Of a stretch of DNA of 64,000 nt, positions 44,229-55,589 are shown piece by piece. The notes beneath the pieces are model-generated. The model searched no databases. It worked only from the letters and a program-made list of their open reading frames with translations, and had not been told where the DNA came from. The stretch is taken from the NCBI GenBank assembly GCA_026873275.1, contig JANTUC010000010.1, positions 806,001 through 870,000 of the forward strand, read 5' to 3'. The translations under genes and the position numbers were made by a program. Source of the stretch: Pseudopithomyces maydicus (taxonomy: Eukaryota > Ascomycota > Dothideomycetes > Pleosporales > Didymosphaeriaceae). The first letter of the stretch is position 1; each line of letters starts with the position of its first letter.

Positions 44229-44352
44229 GGCGCGTCTCTCCAATACCGCCTTCTAGCTTCTACGACGACCGTAACAAAGTCCCACACTCAGGTGCGTCTT
44301 TCCAAAACCACCCGCTGGCTTATACGCTGACCGTACCAAAGTCCCACACCAG
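44229..44352. repeat. 62-bp imperfect tandem duplication upstream of the small surface protein
   Basis: Copy 1 is 44229-44290 and copy 2 is 44291-44352; both share GGYGCGTCTYTCCAA, GACCGTAMCAAAGTCCCACAC and the spacing between. Copy 2 ends 14 bases before the ATG, so the duplication lies in the leader or core promoter. Confidence 0.85.
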
Positions 44353-44366
44353 CATTCCCACCAACA

Positions 44367-44885
44367 ATGTCGTCTGCCGCCGTCTCTTCCTCCGCCGCGT
44401 CGGCACCCTCATCCACTAGCTGCCCGGCCATCTCCTCGGTCGAGTTCCCCGTCAAAGACGCCGCCTGCGCTGTCGGCAGCACTTCAGGTGTCCCGGACAA
44501 CTACTCGAAAATCCTCAAGGGTTGCTGCAAGGATGCGCCCGTTGAGTCTTGGAAGGACGACTGCGCGCTCTATTGCCTGTCCGTGGGCCAGAGCATCGCC
44601 GACCTGCAAAAGTGCTGGCAAGATGGAGGTGTGAACCCTGCGCAGATCTTTTGCAACGGCGTGCAGAATGCGACGGCCACGAGCGAGCCATCCAAGACGA
44701 ATGGAGGCGGGGCAAAGGAGACGGGTGGAAAGGGTGGGGAGAGTGGTAGTGCAAGTGGCAGTGCGGCTGGACCATCGAATAGCCAGGGTGCGGCACATGC
44801 GGTTGTGCCACAGGGAGTGAGCAAGGCGGGCGTTGGCATGCTAGCTGTCATCCTCGGATCGGCTCTTTTCGGTGCACTTTTGTAA
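44367..44885 (+). CDS. Small Cys-rich, GPI-anchor-like surface protein
   Basis: 172 residues, single exon. A Ser/Ala-rich start is followed by a compact domain (about 18-96) with eight or so cysteines, including GCCKDAP and DCALYCLSVGQS. A Gly/Ser/Ala linker (about 100-145) leads to a C-terminal hydrophobic stretch (VSKAGVGMLAVILGSALFGALL), the arrangement of GPI-anchored fungal surface proteins. The N-terminus, MSSAAVSSSAASAPSS, is not a convincing signal peptide, so either a spliced upstream exon is missing or secretion is unconventional. Function is unknown. Confidence 0.65.
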   Translation: MSSAAVSSSAASAPSSTSCPAISSVEFPVKDAACAVGSTSGVPDNYSKILKGCCKDAPVESWKDDCALYCLSVGQSIADLQKCWQDGGVNPAQIFCNGVQNATATSEPSKTNGGGAKETGGKGGESGSASGSAAGPSNSQGAAHAVVPQGVSKAGVGMLAVILGSALFGALL

Positions 44886-45085
44886 GGTTGGTTGGATGGA
44901 CGGCTGCGAGACTTGTATGTAATGCATCTCACATTCTCTGGGCATCTATTTTCGAGCGGGAGTCTGGCTAAGGTTGGGTAGCATTCGGGTCATGAATTGT
45001 ATAATCTCAAACTTTCCATTGTTGCGGTCCAAAGAATCATCATTCGCTGAGATTAAACGTGTATTATTGAAGATTAAATAAATGC

Positions 45086-46234
45086 TCATAGCTGTTCATA
45101 CTCGCTAGCTGCCATCATGAAAGTACCTGCACCCTTTCCATCGTTCTGACCAATCGGAACACCAACATAATACTCGTAGCTGCCGTTCGAGTTCAGGCTG
45201 CCAACCGACACGGTGCCCTCCCAGCTCAGCGTCCCGTTGGTATGGTATGTGATGAATTTATCCGTCATCATCTTGTACGCCTTGACAGCTGGCGCCTTGT
45301 ATGATTTATCCAATAAACCTAATCGGACGCCCTTTAGGAATCCATAGGTAAACATGGCCGTGCCACTGGACTCGATGTAGTTGCCCTTGGCACCGGGGTA
45401 CGGTTCATCCATGACGAGCCACCAACCGCCAGACTTCTTATCCTGAGCAGCTTTGAGACCAGTAGCGAGGGTGGTAAAGTAGCCCTTGAGGCGGTTGTAC
45501 CCAGGGAGATCTTTGGGGTATACCTGCAAAGTCTCCAAAAGCGCCATGAAGTACCAGCCGACAGCTCGGTCCCAAACATGCGGCGAGGCGCCAGTTACAG
45601 GGTCGGCCCAGACTGCTACCTTGCTTGAATCGTAACCGTGGGCCAATAGGTTCGAGGTGTGGTTTCTGGTGTGCTTCTCGATCAGGTCGAATTGCAGCAC
45701 AATGTCGTTCCATGCGGTGATGTTGTTGGGCTCAAAATACGAAGTATATGTGGCATAGAATTGGTCGGCCATGAAGATACCGTCAAGCCACATTTGGTTC
45801 GGATATGTTGGGGAGCGATGCCAGAAGCCTCCCTCGGCGTTGCGTGGAAAGCGGTCGAGCTGAGCGCGCAGGGAAGCGGCTGCGATCTCATACCTCTTCT
45901 CTTTGCGACCCTCCTTGTCCCAGAAGTAGAGGATGTTATTCCCAACTCGGATGTCGTCTAGTGAGTAGTAATAAGGATCCCATTTGTTGATTGTACCATT
46001 TGCTGAAATAAGCGATGAAATGGCGTTCGATGCCCACGTAAGCAGTGTTGTGTTCTTGTGTGCGGTTGCTGCTTTGGTGATGCCTTCGTTGATAACGTTG
46101 GAGACATAATGATTGTCGACTGGATGCTTCTTGGAAAGAAATGATGATGCCATCCATGTTGAGAAGAAGTCTGATGTGGTTGGCGCAGCAGCAACTGCTG
46201 TCGCACTCGTGAGAAGTACGGTTGACACACGCAT
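45086..46234 (-). CDS. Secreted GH105 unsaturated rhamnogalacturonyl hydrolase
   Basis: 382 residues, single exon, with a signal peptide (MRVSTVLLTSATAVAAAPT). The (alpha/alpha)6-barrel motifs of GH105 are present: GGFWHRSPTYPNQMWLDGIF (about 132-151) with the catalytic Asp, HVWDRAVGWYFMALLETLQ, and ESSGTAMFTYGFLKGVRLG. It removes the unsaturated uronic acid from oligosaccharides released by rhamnogalacturonan lyases. Several Asn-X-Ser/Thr sites suggest glycosylation. Together with LacA it points to use of pectin side chains. It converges with the small surface protein; their stops lie 200 bp apart. Confidence 0.93.
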   Translation of the reverse strand: MRVSTVLLTSATAVAAAPTTSDFFSTWMASSFLSKKHPVDNHYVSNVINEGITKAATAHKNTTLLTWASNAISSLISANGTINKWDPYYYSLDDIRVGNNILYFWDKEGRKEKRYEIAAASLRAQLDRFPRNAEGGFWHRSPTYPNQMWLDGIFMADQFYATYTSYFEPNNITAWNDIVLQFDLIEKHTRNHTSNLLAHGYDSSKVAVWADPVTGASPHVWDRAVGWYFMALLETLQVYPKDLPGYNRLKGYFTTLATGLKAAQDKKSGGWWLVMDEPYPGAKGNYIESSGTAMFTYGFLKGVRLGLLDKSYKAPAVKAYKMMTDKFITYHTNGTLSWEGTVSVGSLNSNGSYEYYVGVPIGQNDGKGAGTFMMAASEYEQL

Positions 46235-47223
46235 GATGATCGACGACTTTAATCAGTCGTGATAGCAAGTAAAAAATTAAACACTGGGAGATAATTGAGC
46301 TTGGGGCTAGAGAGATACTGAAGCCTTGAGAGACTTCTTATACCTTGCACCACTATCTTATATCGTGTCCGATATTACAATTTATCCCGTGCCAAGGGCA
46401 TGGCACTGCATAAGCAGATTGCGGGGACTTGGTCCATCGAGAAGATCTACGTAAAAGAAAACTCGTCCTCGGTCGAAACGCCGTGTTTGGGTCTGTCAAA
46501 ACGGAGAACCATGCATGGTGAGGACTGGGGGCGGGAAGTGGAGAAATAGTGCGACTCGACACGGAGAAATTGGTGATTGGCTGAAACCCCATTACTGAAC
46601 CGACAACTCCGCAGAGAACAGATGGTGTTCGACGGCAAGCGATTAGATGATTAACATTGAAGTATCCTTGGTCGTCTAAAACGATAGAAATTCTTATTCT
46701 GCGTGTATAATGAAAGATGGGCCTTCGTTGCTGAGTGGGGCTAAGGGGCAAGGAGCACGATAAGAACGCTAATTATATTCAGGGCAACGCTAAAAGCTTG
46801 ATCATTTCTCTCTGCACCATGCATACGACAATTCTAACTTTGTAAGAGAGTTGCAGGGTCCTAGAAGGGAAGGGCATGCAGTGAGTTGTGGAATGGGGAA
46901 CGATCATAAAAGTACGCTTCGCGATTGTGCTTTGCAGTAAGTATCAAGGTGGAACAAAATGCTTCTCTATCGAAAATTGATAAGATGAAATGTATAGAAA
47001 GCGGATTCTCTCCATACGTCTCGACTCATACGTGAATGGCAGATTGTACCAAAGCCACATACACCCATGTTAAAAAAGAATGGTATTCGTAAGATTCAAT
47101 TGAGGTTGATACACATACACCGCAGGCCCTCGGATGCAAGATTTATAAAAGACAAGACGGAAAAATATCTCTAGAATGTCACACCACTTAAAGTCACTCG
47201 CACCTCCGCCAGATACTGCGCAG
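46235..47223. other. Intergenic region upstream of GH105
   Basis: 989 bases, AT-rich, holding the GH105 promoter and the 3' flank of the GDE1-like gene. No gene recognised. Confidence 0.45.
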
Positions 47224-50200
47224 TTAAGCAGATATGCTGGGCACAGTTTGTGTGTCTTGATCTCCATCCGAGGACGCCGTGCTCACAGGACTGCTGGTCG
47301 TAGCGCTCGGATTTGTGGAAGCAGTCATGATCCCGCTTGTGGTCGACCCGTTCGTAGAAGTGACGTGTTCCCCGGGTGCTGTAAGACCCTTTCGGACCTT
47401 CAGAACGAGGTCCACAATAACGGCGTCAATGCCTTCCTGCTTTTGAATCTATCATACCCAGTCAGTTGAGCTTTTGTGAAATCAGGGCATGTAGAAAACT
47501 TGCCTGGACATTCTTTGGGTCGTTATTCAATGTTCCATAACTAACGCAGACCAAGCTGCTCTCTTTCACGACTCGTATGAGACGCGGACAAGCAACGAGA
47601 GGCTCTGCCGCACTCACAATACCGAGGAGATTCCAGCGGCTCGCAAAGCGGATAGCCTCTTGCAAGCTCGCAGCACGCACATCGCCCACAGCACTGGTCC
47701 CTGCATCGGTGAGAAACAGAACCGGTATAGAGGGTTGCTTAAAGGACAGCATTAGGCAGATATCCGGGTTAAAAGATGAAAAGATGATGTTCCGATTCCC
47801 CATTTTGTCGTACACCATTTTCAACACCGTATCGACGAAAGAATTGAGCTCTACCGCGTATTGGTCCATTTCATGCTCTTCTGACTCGTAGAGCATTGGG
47901 TACTTCATCTCGACGTTAAAACCTGTACTCTCGGGGAGCTTTCTGAACATTTCTTCCAAAGTGGTGAAAGGTTCCTGGATAAAACTGCCACGGCTATTAC
48001 CCTTGAAGCCTTTCTCTTTGAAGTCGCGCGTGTGCTTTATCCGTTCGTTTTGCTGTGCTTCGTGATAATCGTACATCTTTTTTTGTTGCCCGTGATCCAC
48101 AGAGTACGAACGTAATCGCCGTGATATCGAACCAGCCGCTGAGCCTGTGTTGCTGTCCGTGACGTCTCTGTTTCTTGGAGAATCAGAAGATGACTGTTGC
48201 AGTGTTTGCCCTTTGCCTATGTGTAAGAACTGATCGAGTGTCATGGTATGAACCGGCGCATCGATGCCAGTTTCACTGACGAGAAAGTCGTGATATATGA
48301 CGGGGACGTGGTCTTTGGTCAACTGAACGTCGAACTCTACATATTCTGCACCTAGATTCGCAGCCGCAATGAAAGATTGGATCGTATTCTCTCCTAACTG
48401 CAATGAGTTTCGAGCAGCGGTATTTTTTCCAAGGCCCCTGTGCCCGATGACCATAGTGGATGCTATCGTCTTCCAATACGTGTGATGCTCGGTGATCGAT
48501 AAATTCGGATGTGAGAAGGGCGTAATTACGATGAAGTTGAAGTTGACGGATCCAATAACGTCCATTGTCGTCGCAGCAATGATAGGGACACTGAGATCAC
48601 CCTGCAAGGGGATGCGCTTTGATCCGAGGATGGTCTTGAAAGTCGACAAAAGAGCCACTCCACGTCCTACAATTCGATCATTTGACCCTGCATATGTTGG
48701 AACAATATCGAAAAGAATCTTGACTTTGGATATGTCTTTCGTCTTGAATGTAATTGGTTCGGTGCTGATGTTCTCCTGAACTGGTAAATCAACAACGGTA
48801 GATTCGCCTTCTGCTCCTGAAGCCGATACAACGACTGATAGAGCGGTGTCGAGCTGTGTAGCATGCGCATCTGAGATGGGTATATCATCCAATTTAACAG
48901 CCGGAACATCTTTTCGGGGATCCATGGTGCCCAAGCTGACTAAAATCATAGTCTGATCTGTTAAATAACGATGACCGAAAGACCTGAGCGATTCGATTGA
49001 CTTTTGCTGATACGAGGATTCCCTACTTAGATTCTTTGACCTGCGTTCTTCGAGAGATGAAGCATGTGTGGTAGGTGCCAAATTCTCAACTGTTCCGGAC
49101 TTGGTTGGAGCAATCTTGGCGAGTTCTTCGATGATGTTCAAGTGTCCACGGAGAGCAGCATGTTCACGAGCTGTCCAACCGTCACTATCGGCACCATCGG
49201 CATTCGCGCCGTGTTCGACGAGAAGTCGCACCATTGAGACATGACCATCTACACATGCTATGAATAGCGGGGTCCACCCGAATGTTTTTTCGGGGATATC
49301 CACTTCTGCCTTGTGCAGCGTCGAACCTGCAAGCAAAGCCTTGGCGCTTTCATCATGGCCAAAACGTGCCGCAACATGTAGTGCAGTCTCGCCCTGCTCA
49401 TTTTGATGATTGATATCCACGCCGGCATCGACTAAAAGCTTGACAATCCTCACGAAGTTCGATTGGGTAGCCACAGCCAAGACTGCGCCTGAATTTGGGA
49501 CAGTGGTCGGATGGGCAGTTGACGGGCCAGCTTCAGCCGAAATTCCGGCTTCTAAAAGCGTCTGAGTAGCTAGTGGGTGGCCACCAATTACAGCGAGATG
49601 GATTGGTGCATAGCCTTCTGTGTCTTGCCAGATAGGGGAGTCGATACCCTTGGAGACGTCGAATTGGTTCCACGCTTTCATATGCTTCAGTATGGTTTGA
49701 CAAACCACCACGAAACCGTACTGAGCTGCGTAGTGGAGTGGGAGACGTCCATACGTATCTCGTGATTGCAAAGAAGCTCGCTGCGACGGCTGAAGATGGT
49801 CAAGTAAATAATCCAAAAGCAGCAAAGTTTCATCGGTATCGCTTAATAATCCGTTCGACTCGTTCTCAGTTGTGCCACCAAGCAGTGGCAACCGATTCGG
49901 TGCTGTAGCCGGAGTGATGAAGTTTGGTTCAGTGGAAGGCAGTATGACTTGGCCCTCAGAGCCCTGAGGGTCAGCAGCCCGCGCGCGCCCAATAGCGATG
50001 ACGAGGCGATGGATGCTGTTCCGTTTGTTGATATCGTCGGCCTCTTCCAGAGAATTTAGATGCGGTAGTAGAATGTCGATGCAGAGCTTAGCGCGACAGG
50101 AAATGGCACGCTGGAGGAAGTTCAGCAGGGTTTGTTGAACAGAAACGGCAATCCCAGCGTGATCGTTTTTTGTCAAAATATCAGTCACGGTCCGAGAGAG

Positions 50201-50910
50201 GCTCTCCGAATCATCTGTTCGAATGGATTGGTCGACAGTATCCAACAGGCTGGACGGGAGGTTTAGAGACGCTCCAGGAATTCGCCCAAGGGAAGCTGCC
50301 GAATGTGTAGAGCCTGTGTCATCGAAGGTTTTTACTTCATTTAGACCGGACAACCAGTCGTTGACTACCTTGATGTCTGCGCTCAGGGGCATATTGTGAG
50401 CGAAAGATTTGGGGTTGACCTTGGATTGCAGATATCGTTGCTGGGTAGTGACACCGGGAATCTTCTTGTCGAGTTTCTTTGTGATTTTGATGAAGCCTCT
50501 CCTGTTGACTTCGCCATACCATTGAAGATTTCGTAGTGCAGCACGTAGCTCAAGCAAAGCACCCGTCAGGTCCTCCTTCTCGTCCTTGTCGATGCCATCG
50601 GGTACTTGAGCAGCACGGCCATAACGGCCATGTAACAGCTTGAGGCGACGGGCGTACTCGGCATACTTTTTATTGTAAAAGCCGTCCACATCCTCAAGAT
50701 TTCGATCCAGCGAGAAGAAGAATTCTGGGCGGATATTAGCACATGTAACACGCCGAGCTGTTGTGAATGCTCACCTGCAAGATCAGGGTCCTCGCCGCTC
50801 TTGGCAGACTCAGCGGCCGTCTTGATGAGCTTCTTGAGGCCTTTGTAGTTGATGTATGAGGATGCCCATTCGGGAACCTGATTTCGGGACAAGTTATGCC
50901 CGAACTTCAT
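47224..50910 (-). CDS. GDE1: SPX-ankyrin-GDPD glycerophosphocholine phosphodiesterase
   Basis: 1,193 residues from three exons (50910-50775, 50724-47504, 47448-47224). The N-terminal SPX domain (MKFGHNLSRNQVPEWASSYINYKGLKKLI to about residue 180) senses inositol pyrophosphates. Ankyrin repeats occupy about 350-580, and the C-terminal GDPD domain (about 800-1130) has IGHRGLGKN and EFDVQLTKDHVPVIYHD, with catalytic His and acidic residues kept. This is the Gde1 architecture: hydrolysis of glycerophosphocholine to choline and glycerol-3-phosphate, linked to phosphate supply. Because the GDPD motifs are complete, it is more likely Gde1 than the Pho81 CDK inhibitor. Intron 2 uses a GC-AG donor/acceptor pair (CAG|GCAAGT). 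Its use gives the expected tail IQKQEGIDAVIVDLVLKVRK; otherwise the protein ends early. Confidence 0.95.
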
Positions 50911-51940
50911 GTTGCCGTGACTATGCAGCAACTAGGGGTGTGGAGGTGGTGCTCCAGGAGCGATAGTACCGTGATGATCCAATGCAATGCAAGGGGGTGC
51001 GAGTACGGGGGGGAAAAGCAAGAAGTGGTGTTTTCACGGGTTCGGTATCAAACTCGACATTAATCAAGACCCTGCATTTTAGATGAGTCGAGCACGTAGC
51101 TATTCGGGGCGCGATGTCCTACCACGGGGCGGTTCGGCGAAGCTTATTGGCCGGTGGAAGAATGAACAGCGCTGCATTTTGTGAGATTCAGCTAGGATAG
51201 CCACCGCTTGGCTCTACGAAACTGTCTCCAAACCTTGAAGGCTGTGTGGTGAATATCATGGACGGGACGTGTTACGGTGGGTGTGAAAGGAGGGTGCCCA
51301 CGGGCGAATGACGACGACGACGACGATAAGGCCTGTGCGGTACCCACGCTGTCGTGTCTACAAAGTCAAGTTCAAGTAACCCGTTCGGTGCCGACGGGGA
51401 GGCGTGGCGCGTCTACGGGCAGAGGTAGGTACAGTGCACTGGACTGGGTGTAGCAGGTACATGCGCTTGGGAGTGGCTTATATGGATTCTTTGTGCTTGG
51501 AAGAAAAGCTCTGCGCACCCACCCGGCACGCCGCTTCCAACCGTTCTCTTGCGTCAGACATGCAGGCCCTGATTCCACTCGGCAGACTTCGCGTTCCTGA
51601 TGCGCGCGCTCTAATGTGCCATCATGCAGCTTAGTGGTGTCGTTGCGTCGCATTCTGCGCCATCGCGCCGCTTCCATTTGATTATGGCGACGCCATCCTG
51701 GTGAACAGTCTGCCATCACGCAGTCACTGGACCCATCTCGTATGCAGGGACCCAGCTAACAATGCACTCCGCGCTTGGCCCGCTGCGGTAACTGTTCACG
51801 CGACACTCTCCCTTCACAAGCCCCACCTGCCGACAGCTGGTCATACACACCGCTGCAGACCTTGACCATCATGCTTCATCCTTTGCACCTTGACATGCAC
51901 TACTAGTTCTATTCTCCCCTAGCTCGCCAGCCCGCCCTCG
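50911..51940. other. Intergenic region, GDE1 / XAP5
   Basis: 1 kb. A run of seven G at 51007-51013 and a GAC tract at about 51309-51327 lie here. No gene recognised. Confidence 0.45.
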
Positions 51941-53145
51941 CTACGAGAAGAAGAAGGTGTTGCCCTCGGTGTCCTTTCGCTGCACTTTGGAGAAATCCTT
52001 TTCGGGCTTGTATTCCTCCCATACGCTGGCCGGGAAGATGTGCTTGTTCCTTTCATACCACCTGCGATCGACAACCTTAGTCAGAGCTGCATCGTCACCG
52101 AATCCTTCGAGTTCTTCCTCTGGGAACATTGCGCTCTTGTCCTTGTTCTGACCAGGCCGCGCCAGGGATTGAAAGTGGCCGGGTCGGGGTCGGCATCCGC
52201 TGCTGGTGTGGCTTTCGTAGGTTGCGCCGAATAGTCGAAGATGGGCCCGTTGAAGCCTGCAGCCTTGTTGAACAGGAAGTGGTAAAAGTCGTAGTGCTGG
52301 GATTTCTGTCAGCTCCACATGGGCACGTACAAATGATAGTTGGTGCACCTACGGGTGGCAAGATGACCTCGCCTCGCACGAGCATGAGGTCGTCAACGTT
52401 GATCCGCGCCCAGTCTCTCCTGCTATTGTCACCACCAACACCAAGCTCTGCACCCACTTTCCTAGCCCGGTCCAGAAACAACCAAATATGGTCGCCTTTC
52501 TTCACCCTACAACGGCCACCGGGAATGTTGGTTCCATCGTAGAAAACGAAGGGTAGGCTGATCTCAGTCGCCTTGACTGCGTCGCGCATGGCCAGAAAGT
52601 CTCGCCTTGCCAGATCTGCTTGCTGCGCCTCGCGCTGCAGTGCCGTCTTCGTCATGACGCGAGGCTTGAGGCCTATGTTCGTGTTCGCGCCTAGCTTCTT
52701 CTTGAACACTTTGCCTTCATTTTCCGAATTGAGGGCGGAGGAGTCGGCCGGGGTGCCACCGCGGGGCGTAGTGGCGGCCGATGTGCTATCGTCCGCATCG
52801 TCGTCGGCGTCCATGCCAAACGAGAGCTTGCCCTTGGCGGCTACCTTGCGCTTCTTCCGAAACAAGGGCTTTGGCGTTGCTGCGCTGTACTTTGTAAATT
52901 AGTCCTGCAAGGCAACAGGCTCATGGACATGCGTACCCGTCTTCGGGCGTGCTGGCGCCCGACGTGCCACGCTCCTTCTGCTCGAGGGCTTCGGCGCGTC
53001 TCTTGCGAAAGTCGTCGAGATGGACCAGACCGACGGTTTGCGACTTGAGCACATCTTCCGCAGTTTCGGCCTGTGCGGTGAAGCGGCCGGTGCCAGGTGT
53101 GCCGCTGCGGGAACGGTCGCTCGCACTGGGTGCGAATTTGTCCAT
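51941..53145 (-). CDS. XAP5/FAM50-family nuclear protein (one frameshift)
   Basis: About 365 residues from three exons (53145-52937, 52884-52353, 52296-51941). The N-terminus has a charged coiled part (LDDFRKRRAEALEQKERG), then a basic segment (LFRKKRKVAAKGKLSF). The XAP5 domain runs from about 150: LPFVFYDGTNIPGGRCRVKK, INVDDLMLVRGEVILPP, then across the intron HYDFYHFLFNKA, and at the end KVVDRRWYERNKHIFPASVW. The family is nuclear and spliceosome- or chromatin-linked (human FAM50A). The frame changes near 52165-52167 (CCC on the minus strand); one extra C gives a continuous domain. The C-terminus ends in the conserved aromatic tail. It shares a 221-bp divergent promoter with the UBA/AT-hook gene. 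Confidence 0.9.
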
Positions 53146-53366
53146 GCTGGTATGGCTGTTGGGGTGGTTGTGAGCAAACCTTGGAAGGAACCGCACCAGT
53201 GGCCCGTCGCACTTGCACATGCACTGGGGGGACCACCTGGGCACTGGCGCGGTTGCGGTCACGCCCTCACGCGTCTGCGCTAGGCCTGTTGCGTGTTCCA
53301 GCACAGCTTCACGTCCTTTGCCGCTGCCATCGCGTTCGGATACGCGCGTCTCGATGCGAAGACACA
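53146..53366. promoter_or_regulatory. Compact bidirectional promoter, XAP5 / UBA-AT-hook gene
   Basis: Only 221 bases separate the two ATGs on opposite strands. The region is GC-rich with no recognised TATA box, so the two nuclear genes probably share regulatory sequence. Confidence 0.6.
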
Positions 53367-55589
53367 ATGAGAGTCATCCAGGATTCCGAGGACGAAGACG
53401 ATCTTGAAATCGAGGGCCCTCTGGCTGACCGAGAGGAGCCCGATGCCGCACCAATCCATGGCAGCAACAGCGACGTCTCTACGCCAGGTGCCAAATGCAC
53501 CGGCTCTACCGGTACATTCCGACAATCATCTGGAAAGACGCGTTTCCCGACTGACCTTGACACAGAATCTTTGAGGCGTGCAATTGTGACTGCACATCGT
53601 GCGCAGTTTCGAGACGGCGCGTCCTCGTCCGAGCGTCAGCATCTGAGCAGCTCGAGCGAACTGCTGACTACTGTCAGTCCATCTGCAGGAAATGCTGCAC
53701 TGCATGGGCCAGAGCCGTCCACCTCGTTGCCTGGCCATGCCAATGAACCGAGGAGAACGTCATTGGTTGGTGCAGTTTCGACACGTGACATGCTCCCTAC
53801 CACACCAGGAAATCGCCACAGTGGACAAGTCGACGACTCCATCAACGATCCTCCAGGTCATGCCCCAGACGAACTTTGGAACCTACAAGGTACCATGCGA
53901 GAGGATTGGGAGCATCACGAACCTATGGGCCTGTTTCCTCATTCCGCGTCCAGCACTATCCCCAACGCCACCGCCACTCAGCAGCAACTGTTAGCAGAAG
54001 TGCTTGCACCGACTTTCTTGGGCATTGAACCCGAACAGGAGCACTGCGACGTACCCAAATACGAACCCGCCAGGTCTTCGGTGCCTTGGTCTGACTATCT
54101 GAAATCCTCTTCCGAGGTCCAGACACTGCCTCAACCAGCAGAACATCCATTGCCCATCCCATCAAATACTTGTGCCTCCTTAGATCCTTCAATTGTAACA
54201 CGTTCGTCCACGCACATCACGCTTGAGCCGCCGATCGAAGGAGTCAATTCCCCACTGTAAGCCCTGCCCACCCTACTAACAATACACCATTACATGCTTA
54301 TCCCTCATCTCATAGTCGCCCAGCTGTAGAGCCTCTCTCAGATAACGAAGAGATTTCCAGTCAACAAAAGCTCCAGAGTAGCCCTGATCCTATTGTTTCA
54401 CCTCTTCGTGAAACCAAGCACAAACCTGATTCCACCCCAACCTCGGAAGACAACCTTTCGGCCTTGGGCCTTCCAGAAGAATACAAACCTCGCCCAAGCC
54501 GATCGAGATCACTGAAAATCAGTGGAGAGGTACCAATCGACTACTCTACGAGGCCTGGCGCTTCTGTGAAAAAAGCACGTCGCACTAGAACATCGGGCGA
54601 TGTAGAAACTACGTCCACTGCCACCACACCTGAAAAGGTTCGGCAAATATGTGACATGGGCTTCACACCGTCGACCACTAAGAAAGGTATGTCATCAATG
54701 AGGAATTGCTCCATTCATGACTGATTTCTCTTGTCTGCAGCCCTAAGACAGCATAACGGCGACGTCACTCATACCGTTAATTGGTTGATTGCCAGTGGGG
54801 GCTTCTGAAGACGAGTTGGCACCTTCAAGATCTTCTAGACCGGCAACTAGTAAGTCTGATTGGCATGGGCTATGTGAACGACATATATTGATTGATGTTG
54901 TTGCAGGACGGAAATCAAATCGAGACTCGAGTGTGCAAACTCGTTCGGCAGAAATTGCTCAGGATAAAATTGCAGGGTCACCCGTGGATGAGAATATTGT
55001 ACCTGCCGATATGGACCCTGAAATTCCCGTCGATGGTGTCACCAAATCTGCATCGACATCTGTTGTTACAAAAAGTCCTACAGTGGTGAAGGTAGTCATC
55101 CCACGAATCAAAACCCCTGCCACTCCGCCCCAAAACGATGAGCCGCAAGTCACGGCGATTACCCCAGTCCAATCAGTTGACGACTCTCGGGAAACATTGG
55201 GTCAACCGGATGCACAGCCTGAAGCACAACCCGATAAGTCAAGTCAGCTGCCCAAAGGAAAGAAGAGAGGCCGCGGGCGACCAAAGAAAGAAACTAAGAC
55301 GATAGAGCCCATTGAAGAAGAGCCCATAGTTCCTGTTCAGGACGAGCCACCCAGGGACACGAACAATGCCGAGAAGCCATGTGAAGCGGGTGCAGAACAA
55401 GCAAACCAGACAGTCGACATAGAATCGCGTCAGGATATCGCTCTCACCACTCCAGAACCTCCACCAGCGAAGAAGTTGAAGCAAGAAAACGATGCACCTT
55501 CATCCATCAACAAAGGCAAAACGCCCTACAGAGTTGGCCTCAGCAAACGTGCACGTATCGCTCCTCTTCTCCGCGTTGTTAAAAAATGA
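53367..55589 (+). CDS. UBA-domain, AT-hook nuclear protein (one frameshift)
   Basis: About 683 residues from four exons (53367-54256, 54316-54686, 54741-54849, 54907-55589). The start MRVIQDSEDEDDLE is typical of a fungal family of disordered proteins. A GLPEEYKPRPSRSRS motif near residue 370 precedes a UBA-like three-helix motif (KVRQICDMGFTPSTTKKALRQHNGDVTHTVNWLIAS). Near residue 575 is an AT-hook, KRGRGRPKK. UBA binds ubiquitin and AT-hooks bind AT-rich DNA, so a chromatin-linked ubiquitin reader is inferred. The UBA frame hits TGA after a G5 run (54797-54801). Removing one G, or adding two, continues into ASEDELAPSRSS with all later phases correct. Introns are otherwise canonical. Confidence 0.75.
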
